64,000 nt of DNA from CAWBVG01 sp963792175. Its GTDB lineage: Bacteria > Acidobacteriota > Vicinamibacteria > Vicinamibacterales > CAVVIG01. Position numbers and translations under genes: made by a program. The notes under the pieces are model-generated. The model searched no databases and was not told where the DNA came from. It was given only the letters and a program-made list of their open reading frames with translations. The stretch lies in contig CAWBVG010000033.1 of the NCBI GenBank assembly GCA_963792175.1, forward strand, positions 62,001 to 126,000, written 5' to 3'. This document shows positions 8,278 to 16,253 of this stretch, piece by piece. Position 1 is the first letter of the stretch; each line of letters opens with the position of its first letter.

Positions 8278-10251
8278 TCATGCTCTCAGGTGCCGCGTCG
8301 CCTCGGAGTACTCGAGCATCTGCGCCGTGAGGTCGAGGGGGTACGAGATGGCAACGTCGGCGATCCCGCCGGCATCGCTGGTGACGGCCTCGAGCTTCGG
8401 CATCACGAAGGCGCTGTAGGACGGCAACTGCAGGCGGTCGACCCGCGCGACGATCTCGTCGCGCAGCGCCGCATCGAAGTGCACGCCGTAGGACTCGAAC
8501 AGCGCGCGCGCCGCCGCGTAGTCGCCTTCTCCTTTGATCCGCTGCACCTCGGCGAGCAGACGGCCGACTCCATCGCGAAACGCTTTCGCGTCGGTCATCA
8601 CGTAATAGGTCTTGCCGCCGCGCGTGCGCCGCTCGATCGCGCCGGTGTGCGCCATCAGCCAGTGGACGATCATCTGGCGATTGCGCATGTGGTCCTCTTC
8701 GATGTGGGTGCCCTGCCGCACCCGGCGCAGCTGCACCAGCGCGTTCCGGGCGTAGCCCTCGAACTCGGCGCGGACGATCTCGTCGTGCTCGTCCTCCGGC
8801 ACGAGACCAAGCTCCGCGAGCTTTCGATCGGGCAGGAAATACAGCGCGACCAGGTCGGCGCGCGACTCTTCGATCGCCGAGAACTGCTCCTTCAGCGCCG
8901 ACTGCGGGTTGCCCTTCAGCCGCTCGTCGACCAAGCCCGAACCGTGGCCGATCACCTCGTGCATGTTGGTGGTCAGCTCGCCCGCGAACGCGCTCCATTT
9001 CGTCGCGCGCGCCGCTTCCTCCGGCGTCCAGGAGAACTCGCTCCGGAATTCGGGCAGCGTCGACTTGTCGTAGGCCTCGTTGACGTTCGACAGCGACACC
9101 GACTTGCTGCCGTAGCGCTCGCGGATCGTCTGATCGTTCGGCAGGTTGATCCCGACCGGCGTGATCGGCCCCGAATCACCGGTTTCGATGACGATGTCGA
9201 TGGCGTTGGCGGTGACGCCGTGGGCGCCTTGCTTGCGGTATTTCGGATCCCACGGCATGCGGTCTTCGAACCACTGCGCGTGATCGGCAATCGTCCGGAT
9301 CTGCGTCGTCTTCTCGCCGTTGACGTAGAACACGAGCGCTTCCCACGCGCCCTTGATGCTGCGGGCGTCGAGATACACCTCGACGAAGCCGTTGATCGTG
9401 TCGACCGGCGCCGCCTTGTCCTGCACCCAGGCCACGTCGTAGGCCTCGCGATCCGCCTCTTCACCGCTGCGGTAGAAGGCGACGAGCGCACGCAGCGCCC
9501 GCGCGGTCGCCTCGGGCGCGGAGCGGGCCGCCGCTTCGAGATGACGCACGATCTCGGCGATCTGCGATCCGTAGCGGCCGTCGATCCGGTAGACCTCTTC
9601 GATCAGCCGGCCATTCTGTTTGACGAGCCGCGAATTCAGCGGATAGCGCTCCTCCGCGCCCTCCAGATCCGCCATCGTCACCCCGACGTGCAGGTTGTTG
9701 GCGCTGGCCGTCAGGATGTCCTGGCCGGCCGGGGGGCTCTTGGCGGTGACCGTCGGCTCGAACTCGGGATCGAAGAACATCGGACGCAGCCGTTCGAGCA
9801 GGGAGTCGAGCGATTCGCCGTCGCGGAGCGGCACGACCGCGCCGGCGCGCACCGCCGCGTGGGCCGCCGCCGCGAACCGTTCCGGACCGCACGTCAGCAC
9901 GAACTTGCGGGCGGTCAGGTTGTTGTAGGCGCCGGTGTTGATCCAGAACAGCTTCGTGTAGTGCTCAATCTCCTCGAACGTGGCGGGGTCGCAGCTGGAC
10001 CGGTGGGCCACGATGGCCTCGAGCAGATCGCGCATCTCGAGGTGATACCGATGGCGCTGGTCGTAAAAGATGTCGCGGCCGGCAATCGCGGCTTGGTACA
10101 GGTGCCAGACCAGCGTTTTCTCGCGCAGGGACAGGGCGCGGAACCCATCGGCGTACAGCTGGACCACGGCCGCTTCGCCCACGCGCTCGAGCAGGTATTG
10201 GCGGTCCGGCGGTGCGGCTGTGCCCGCGGGGGCCGGATTGTCGTCGTGCAT
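8278..10251 (-). CDS. M49 family dipeptidyl-peptidase III-like zinc peptidase
   Basis: This intact 657-residue protein carries the M49 signature HEVIGH (H431, E432, H436), which is the HExxxH form unique to dipeptidyl-peptidase III. A second EESRAD motif at 461-466 supplies the third zinc ligand. The length is close to the eukaryotic enzymes and to bacterial homologues. The family removes dipeptides from the N-terminus of short peptides and is usually cytoplasmic; no signal peptide is visible here. The start at 10249-10251 follows a repeat-free 200 bp gap to the divergent Tat 2Fe-2S gene. Bacterial members are often mislabelled as dihydrofolate reductase, which this is not. Confidence 0.92.
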   Translation of the reverse strand: MHDDNPAPAGTAAPPDRQYLLERVGEAAVVQLYADGFRALSLREKTLVWHLYQAAIAGRDIFYDQRHRYHLEMRDLLEAIVAHRSSCDPATFEEIEHYTKLFWINTGAYNNLTARKFVLTCGPERFAAAAHAAVRAGAVVPLRDGESLDSLLERLRPMFFDPEFEPTVTAKSPPAGQDILTASANNLHVGVTMADLEGAEERYPLNSRLVKQNGRLIEEVYRIDGRYGSQIAEIVRHLEAAARSAPEATARALRALVAFYRSGEEADREAYDVAWVQDKAAPVDTINGFVEVYLDARSIKGAWEALVFYVNGEKTTQIRTIADHAQWFEDRMPWDPKYRKQGAHGVTANAIDIVIETGDSGPITPVGINLPNDQTIRERYGSKSVSLSNVNEAYDKSTLPEFRSEFSWTPEEAARATKWSAFAGELTTNMHEVIGHGSGLVDERLKGNPQSALKEQFSAIEESRADLVALYFLPDRKLAELGLVPEDEHDEIVRAEFEGYARNALVQLRRVRQGTHIEEDHMRNRQMIVHWLMAHTGAIERRTRGGKTYYVMTDAKAFRDGVGRLLAEVQRIKGEGDYAAARALFESYGVHFDAALRDEIVARVDRLQLPSYSAFVMPKLEAVTSDAGGIADVAISYPLDLTAQMLEYSEATRHLRA

Positions 10252-10463
10252 CCTGTCCTAGCGTAGCAGCGGAGGACCGGACGCCGCCGTCCTCGTGACA
10301 TTCGTACACATTTGTCCTGCCAAATTGCGATCCCCGTCGCGCGTTTCGCGGCACATCCGACCCCTGAAAATCGTTTGAACCTGAAGGCGGTACGGGATAT
10401 CGTGTGTCGGATAAAATCCCTCTCCTTCCGGTCGGACCTCCGGCCCGACGAGGTGATCCAGCA

Positions 10464-11093
10464 ATGGAAGACAAGAAGATGTCGGAAGAAGTCCCGCAGT
10501 CGACTTCACGGCGCAGTTTCATCAAGGGCGTGGTGGCCGCAGGCGCGGTCGCGTCTTCGTCCGCGTACCTGTTCCGCGGCTCGACCGTCCACGGCCAGCC
10601 GGCCGCCGGCGCCGTCGAGCGGTTGATCACGTTGAACGTGAACGGTCAGGACCGTCGCGTTGACGTGATGCCGCAACAGACGCTGGCGTATGTGCTGCGC
10701 TACAGCCTCGGGCTGACCGGCACGAAGATCGGGTGCGACCGCGCGGAGTGTGGGGCCTGCACGGTCCTCATCGACGACGTGCCGCATTACTCGTGCTCGT
10801 ACCTTGCGCAGCGCGCGCGCGGCAAGAAGATCGTCACGATCGAAGGGTTGGCGGACCCGGCCACCGGGAAGCTGAGCGCCGTACAGCAAGGCGTCATCGA
10901 CGAACAGGGCTTCCAGTGCGCGTTCTGCATGCCGGGATTCGTGATGGCCACCACCGGCTACCTGAAGACGAATCCCAATCCGACGCGCCAGGAACTGGCG
11001 CACGGGGTGTCGGGCAATCTGTGCCGCTGCCAGGACTACGACAAGATTCTCACCGCGCTGATGCGCGGCGCAGAGCACATGAGGAATGCGTGA
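10464..11093 (+). CDS. Tat-exported 2Fe-2S subunit of a xanthine dehydrogenase-family molybdenum hydroxylase
   Basis: The protein has 209 residues from the ATG at 10464, with GAGGTG about 8 bases upstream. It starts with a twin-arginine signal (SRRSFIKG at 15-22, then an alanine-rich hydrophobic stretch), so the folded complex is exported to the periplasm. The plant-type 2Fe-2S cluster is bound by C91, C96, C99 and C111. The helical-bundle cluster is bound by C152, C155, C187 and C189. It passes electrons from the molybdenum centre towards FAD and haem. The molybdopterin subunit starts one base after the stop. Substrate is unknown; isoquinoline or aldehyde oxidoreductases share this layout. 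Confidence 0.93.
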   Translation: MEDKKMSEEVPQSTSRRSFIKGVVAAGAVASSSAYLFRGSTVHGQPAAGAVERLITLNVNGQDRRVDVMPQQTLAYVLRYSLGLTGTKIGCDRAECGACTVLIDDVPHYSCSYLAQRARGKKIVTIEGLADPATGKLSAVQQGVIDEQGFQCAFCMPGFVMATTGYLKTNPNPTRQELAHGVSGNLCRCQDYDKILTALMRGAEHMRNA

Positions 11094-11094
11094 T

Positions 11095-13820
11095 ATGGCT
11101 GACAACAAGCTGATCGGCCAGAACTACACGACGCCCGATCTCGTCGCGAAGGTCACGGGCAAGGCGAAGTACGCGGAGGACTACCGCGTCGAAGGCATGC
11201 TCTTCGCCAAGCTGCTCGTCAGCCCGATGCCGCACGCGCGCGTCAAGCGCTGCGACACCAGCGCCGCGATGGCGATGCCGGGCGTGAAGGCGATTCTGCG
11301 CGCCGAGGAGATGCCGGGCGCCGCAGCGGGTGCGACGCTCGGCGAAGGCGTGCAGGCCTCAGCGCAGGCCGAGCGCGGCCTCACCGACGAGCCGCTCTAT
11401 TACGGTGAACCGGTCCTGGCGGTCGCCGCGATTGACGAAGCGACGGCCGCCGAAGCGATCGAGAAGATCGACATCGAATTCGAGCCGCTGCCCTTCGTCG
11501 TCGATCCGATCGAATCGCCTGCGGCCGAACGGGCCGAACGCGCGCACGCAGGGCAACGTCTGGGTGCGGCCGACGGCGCCGCCCGCGGCGCCTGGCGCCC
11601 GCGGTCCTGCGAATTCCGCGGCCGGCGCGAGCGCGGCGACCGGCGCCGCAGCACCTGCCGCGACGCAGGCCCCGGCCGGCGGACGAGCCGCCGCGGCGGA
11701 CGGGGCCGCGCCGCGGCGGTGCGCCGTGCCGCGCCGCTCCACCGGCTCCGGGCGGCGCGGCACCTGCCGCTGGCGCGGCGGCCGGCGCTGCAGCCGCTGC
11801 GCGCGGCGGACGTGGCCGCGGCGGCGCGCCCGCGGGTCCTCCGCCTCCGCAGATCCAGGTCCACAAATGGACCGACGAGGACTTCCGAAACGCCGGCGAC
11901 GGCCAGATGCCGCTCGGCAAGGCGACCGACGAGTGGGTGTTCGGCAACGTCGACGAGGCGATGAAGAAGGCGGATCTCGTGCTCGACGAGACCTTCCTGA
12001 CGCAGTCCACGGGCCACCAGCCGCTCGAAACACGGACCGCGATGGCGTACTGGCAGAACGGGAAGCTCTACCTGCACGGCTCGACGCAGAGCACGGTGCA
12101 GACGGTCGCGTCGGTCGCGCGGTGGTCCGGCACCACGGCTGACAAGGTGCACATCATCAGCGAGTACACGGGCGGCGGCTTCGGCAGCAAGATTCCGGGC
12201 GCCATCTCGATGGCGATTCCGGCGCTGCTCTCGAAGAAAGCCAACGCGCCCGTCATGATGCGCATCACGCGCGAGGACGAGCATTTCATCGGCCGCGCGC
12301 GGCCGGGCATCCTGGCGCGGACCAAGATCGGTTTCCGCAAGGACGGCCGGATCGTGGCGATCGACATGTACACGATCTGCGACAACGGCCCGTACGACGC
12401 GCAAGGTGACGCGCGCTCGGCCGGCACGAGCGTGTCGCTCGCCTACCAGCCCGAAACGATGCGCTGGCGCGGTCTCACCGTGCTGACCAACACACCGCCG
12501 AAAACGTCGCAGCGCGCCCCCGGCGGCGCGCAGGGCATCGGCATCGTCGAGCCGATTCTCTCGAAGGCGGCGAAGAAACTCGGCATCGATCAGGTCGAGC
12601 TCCGGAAGATCAACGCGCCTGCCGGCAAGGCGCCGTTCGGTCCCGCGTTGCCGAACGGCAAGCAGGCGTACGTGACGAGCGCGTTCGTCAAGGAAGCGCT
12701 CGACAAAGGCCGCGAGATGTTCAACTGGGACGCGAAGAAGGCGTCCTACAGCGGGAAGAAACAGGGAACCAAGGCGCGCGGCATCGGCGTCGCCGTCAGC
12801 CCGTACTCAGGTGGGTCGATCGGGTTCGATGGCCTGTTCATCATCAAGCCCGACGGCCGCATCCAGTTCCAGTCGGGCATCGGCAACCTCGGCACGCATT
12901 CCGCGTTCGACGTGCACCGGCAGGCGGCGCAGATGCTCGACGTGCCGTGGGAACAGTGCGACGTCGTCTTCGGCAACACCACGAAGAACCTGCCGTGGAC
13001 CTGCGTCTCGGCCGGCAGCCAGACCGCGCATGCGATGACGCGCGCGGCCCACGCCGCGGCGACCGACGCCATCAAGAAGCTGCAGGAGATCGCCGCCAAG
13101 ACCAAGGGCGGGAACCCTGAGGCGTACAAGGTGGCGGGCGGCAAGGTGTCGGGCCCCGGCGGCAGCATGACGTTCGCGCAAGCCGCGCAGAAAGCCATCG
13201 AGCTCGGCGGCAAGTTCGATGGCCACGAGGTGCCGGAAGACGTCAACAACTTCACCAAGACGTCGGCCAAGGCGCTTGCCGGCCAGGGACTGATGGCGGT
13301 CGCGAAGGATTCCTATCCGCGCGACGGCCAGTCGCAGTCGTACGTGGTCGGTTTTGCGGAAGTCGAAGTCGACACCGAAACCGGCGTGGTGACGGTGCTC
13401 GAGTACGCCGCGATCGGCGATGTCGGCACGATCATGAACCCCCGAGGTCTCAAGGGTCAGCTGTTCGGGGGATCGATGCTCGGCCTCGGCCACGCGCAGA
13501 CGCAGCGATGGGCCTACGATCAGCAGTACGGCGTCGCGCTGGCGCGCCGCTTCTACCAGAACAAGCCACCGACCATTCTCGACGCGCCGCGCAACTTCAT
13601 CGGCGACGCCGTGAATCTGCCGGATCCGGAAACGCCGACGGGCATCCGCGGTGTCGGCGAACCGCCGGTCGGCGCGGCCTACGGCGCGATCATGAACGCG
13701 ATTGCGGACGCGATCGGCGACGAGATCTTCCGGAAGTCGCCGGTGTCGGCCGACCTGATTCTGAACGCGCTCGAGAACGGCGGGAAACGAACGCACGACG
13801 CGTTGACGTCTCACATTTAG
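11095..13820 (+). CDS. Molybdopterin-binding large subunit of a molybdenum hydroxylase, two compensating frameshifts in the linker
   Basis: The start is the ATG at 11095, one base past the 2Fe-2S stop. The first 140 residues (VTGKAKYAEDYR, PLYYGEPVLAVAA) match domain one of the xanthine dehydrogenase large subunit. Then comes an Ala/Pro/Gly/Arg-rich stretch between about 11520 and 11850, in which the coherent reading changes frame twice (near 11525 and 11700). From QIQVHKWTDEDF onward the frame is clean to the stop: GGGFGSK, RAPGGAQG, and RGVGEPPVG with the conserved catalytic Glu. The alanine-rich spacer is a common addition in related proteins, and its extreme GC content makes an assembly error plausible. 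The subunit holds the molybdenum cofactor and hydroxylates an aldehyde or N-heterocycle with water as the oxygen source. Confidence 0.88.
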
Positions 13821-13821
13821 G

Positions 13822-13883
13822 GACCAGGGGCGAGATGCGGAGCCGGGGACTGGCACAGCTAGCCCCGAGCCCCGAGCCCCGAC
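13822..13883. repeat. Short-period repeat, word AGCCCCG
   Basis: A G-rich left part (13822-13853) faces a right arm of CTAGCCCCGAGCCCCGAGCC type (13856-13883). The same word is found at 52246-52330 and 62404-62468. It lies between the large and FAD subunit genes and includes the AAGGAG ribosome-binding site region at its end. Confidence 0.7.
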
Positions 13884-13898
13884 AAGGAGCACGATGTT

Positions 13899-14915
13899 AT
13901 GGCCGTAATCCGAGACATCATTCCGGCGTTTGAGCTGTACCAGCCGGCATCGATCGACGATGCCCTGCGGCTGCTGGACAAGTTCGGGGCCGACGCGCTG
14001 GTGCTGGCCGGCGGCCTCGACAGCATGGACTGGCTGAAGGATCGCCTCAAGCGGCCGAAGGCCGTTGTCGATCTCGCCCAGATCAAAGAACTGCATGGCG
14101 TCCGCGAAGCCAACGGCGGCCTCGAGATCGGCGCGATGACGCCGCTCACCGAAGTCGTCAAGCACCCGGTGGTGCGCGAGAAGTTCTCGATCCTGATGCA
14201 GGCGGCCGAGCTCGTGGCGTCGCCGCAGATCCGGAACCAGGGCACGATCGGCGGCAACGTCTCGCAGGACACGCGCTGCTGGTACTACCGCGGCGGCTGG
14301 AACTGCTACCGCGCCGGCGGCAACATCTGCTACGCCGACACGCCGACCGCCATCAACCGCGAGCACGCCATCTTCGACGCCGACCGCTGCGTCGCGGTGA
14401 ACCCGTCCGACACGGCGCCGGCGCTGCTCGCGCTCGACGCGCAGATGGTCATCCGCGGACCGAAAGGCGAGCGTGTCGTGCCGGCCGAGGACTACTGGAT
14501 TGGCCCGGGCATCGACATCACCAAGATGAACGTCCTCGAGCCGAACGAATTACTGATCGCGATTCGCATTCCCGCGACCATGGCCGGCGCCCAGTTCTAT
14601 TTCGAGAAGGTGCGCGACCGCCAGGTGTGGGACTTCCCGCTCGTCAACGTCGCGGCCGCGATCAAGCCGAACGGCGCCAACATCGGCGAGTCGCGACTGG
14701 TGGTCAACGCCGTCGCCGCGAGGCCGCGCCGCCTGAAGAACGTCGAGGCCGCCATCATGGGCAAGCCGCGCAATGAGGAGACGGCGAAGATGGCCGGCGA
14801 CCTCGCGGTGCAGGGCGCGCAGACACTGAAACACAACGGCTACAAAGTGCCGTTGATGCGGAATCTGGTCAAACGGGCCGTGCGCGGCTCCGAGGGTGGA
14901 GCATGGACCTCCTAA
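13899..14915 (+). CDS. FAD-binding subunit of a molybdenum hydroxylase with a four-cysteine loop
   Basis: This 338-residue CO-dehydrogenase medium-subunit type protein has VLAGGLDSM at 35-43 and the FAD-binding loops SPQIRNQGTIGGN at 108-120. Directly after that sits an insertion with C127, C136, C144 and C164. In 4-hydroxybenzoyl-CoA reductase the beta subunit binds an extra 4Fe-4S cluster in a similar loop, though with other spacing; here the eight-residue gap between C136 and C144 agrees. So an additional cluster is possible but unproven. The start ATG at 13899 follows an AAGGAG about 12 bases upstream. The protein has no export signal and would travel with the Tat-bearing 2Fe-2S subunit. 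Confidence 0.9.
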   Translation: MAVIRDIIPAFELYQPASIDDALRLLDKFGADALVLAGGLDSMDWLKDRLKRPKAVVDLAQIKELHGVREANGGLEIGAMTPLTEVVKHPVVREKFSILMQAAELVASPQIRNQGTIGGNVSQDTRCWYYRGGWNCYRAGGNICYADTPTAINREHAIFDADRCVAVNPSDTAPALLALDAQMVIRGPKGERVVPAEDYWIGPGIDITKMNVLEPNELLIAIRIPATMAGAQFYFEKVRDRQVWDFPLVNVAAAIKPNGANIGESRLVVNAVAARPRRLKNVEAAIMGKPRNEETAKMAGDLAVQGAQTLKHNGYKVPLMRNLVKRAVRGSEGGAWTS

Positions 14916-15754
14916 GATGGGGACGGAGTCCGTGGGGCGAGTGGGTTCTGACCCACGTCTCGTGGAATCTGTTCTGGGGATCGTTGTTCGCAGGCGTTCT
15001 GTTCCTGGTCGCGCACGCCAGCTACATGCTGTTCTCGGCGCACCGGAAGCGGACCGCCGCCGAGACCGACGCGCTCGAGGCGTCGCGCAAGGATCTTCCG
15101 GCCAAGATTGAGCGGCACGGTCTGACGGCGCGGCTGTTCCACTGGGTGATGGCGGCCGCGATGTTCGTGCTGCTCTTCACGGCGTTCCTGCCGGTGGTCG
15201 GCGTCAAGTTCCCATGGGTGCAGTGGCACTGGATAGCCGGGCTCGTGCTGACGGCCTCGATCGTGTTTCACATCATCCACGCCACGTTCTGGCTCGATTT
15301 CTGGTCGATCTGGGTCGGCCCGAAAGACATTCCCGAAATGAAGGCCGAGCTCCTGCGCGAGTTCGGTCACGACGTGCCCGGGCCGAAGTCGGGCAAGTAC
15401 CCGCTCGGCAACCGGCTCTACCACCTCGCGATCGTCGTCACGGGCCTGGCGGTGGTCGCCACCGGCATGTTCATGCTGGTGCGCGTGCGCACGCCGCTGT
15501 TCACCCGCAACCCGTATCTCTTCGGCGACGCGACGTGGGGCGTGACCTACGTGTCGCACGGCCTCGCCGGCGTCGGCCTGGTCGGCCTCGTCATCGCGCA
15601 CGTGTACTTCGCCGTCCGGCCCGAGAAGTGGTGGATCACCAAGTCGATGATCCTCGGCTTCATTACGCGGCGGCAATACCTCGAGCACCACGAGCCGAGC
15701 CGCTGGCCGGTCGGGAGCGAGCCGTCGCAGGCGAAACCGGCGGGCCGGGTGTGA
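14903..15754 (+). CDS. Membrane cytochrome b subunit (Ni-hydrogenase / formate dehydrogenase gamma type)
   Basis: The gene overlaps the FAD subunit by 13 bases and encodes 283 residues with about five membrane helices (20-45, 78-100, 108-130, 170-193, 215-237). Histidines inside or at the edges of helices (H80, H123, H126, H174, H219, H233) are likely haem b ligands. Such proteins anchor periplasmic dehydrogenases and pass electrons to the quinone pool. Here it would receive electrons from the exported molybdenum hydroxylase just upstream, making substrate oxidation respiratory rather than oxygen-dependent. That role is inferred from operon context. Confidence 0.85.
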   Translation: MDLLRWGRSPWGEWVLTHVSWNLFWGSLFAGVLFLVAHASYMLFSAHRKRTAAETDALEASRKDLPAKIERHGLTARLFHWVMAAAMFVLLFTAFLPVVGVKFPWVQWHWIAGLVLTASIVFHIIHATFWLDFWSIWVGPKDIPEMKAELLREFGHDVPGPKSGKYPLGNRLYHLAIVVTGLAVVATGMFMLVRVRTPLFTRNPYLFGDATWGVTYVSHGLAGVGLVGLVIAHVYFAVRPEKWWITKSMILGFITRRQYLEHHEPSRWPVGSEPSQAKPAGRV

Positions 15755-16165
15755 GTGCGGCCGAGGACCTGACGACCGACCTGAACGCGCGCATCGACAC
15801 CATCGAGGAGGCGTACCGAGTACTTCCTCGCGTACGCGTCTCAGGGGCTTCCGTCGGATGCCGGCAGCGACCCCGGCCGTCAGGCGCGCCAGCAGTTGCA
15901 GCGCTGCGATACGGCGCTGAGCGGACTCGCCGGCGTCTTCACGCGCTACGTCGAGCAGGAGAAACTGCAGCCGACGGCGCCGTACGACGCATTCATCGCC
16001 GTCATCGAGCGCGACGCGCGCGACTCACAGGCCGCGATTCAGATGGTCCTCGCGCAGCGGTCCATCAGCTCGCAAGTCGTCGACAACCTCAATGCGTCGA
16101 TCCATCTGCGCGCGCTGCTCACCGATTTGTTTCTGATCGACGAAGTCCTGAAGGGACAGCGCTGA
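15751..16165 (+). CDS. Small helical protein of the molybdenum hydroxylase operon, one frameshift
   Basis: A GTG at 15751 overlaps the cytochrome stop as GTGA. The first frame reads SAAEDLTTDLNARIDTIEEAY. After about 15816 the sense continues one base on as EYFLAYASQGLPSDAG and then CDTALSGLAGVFTRYVEQEK to the stop at 16165. Repairing one extra C gives about 137 residues, predicted mostly helical and soluble. I do not recognise a family. Its position at the end of an operon for an exported molybdoenzyme suggests an accessory or assembly role, but nothing in the sequence proves this. Confidence 0.65.
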
Positions 16166-16166
16166 C

Positions 16167-16228
16167 AATTGGCGAAGTCAGGGAATTGGCGAATTGGTGA
16201 TTGCCACTCACCAATTCACCAATTCCCA
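16167..16228. repeat. Hairpin repeat, word AATTGGCGAATTGGTG
   Basis: The left stem 16181-16200 (GGGAATTGGCGAATTGGTGA) pairs with the right stem 16208-16227 with one mismatch across a 7-base loop. It is in the convergent gap after the molybdenum hydroxylase operon and could terminate transcription from both sides. Confidence 0.85.
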
Positions 16229-16253
16229 TCATCCACTAATCGGTGGCGCCGCT

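Noticed and set aside
11540..11850. Separate short gene in the Ala/Pro/Arg-rich stretch
   Set aside because: It is the linker of the molybdopterin subunit read through two frameshifts; it has no start signal and no domain.
12807..14366. Long minus-strand frame of about 519 codons opposite the molybdenum hydroxylase genes
   Set aside because: It crosses the large and FAD subunit genes and has no protein-like composition; it is a shadow.
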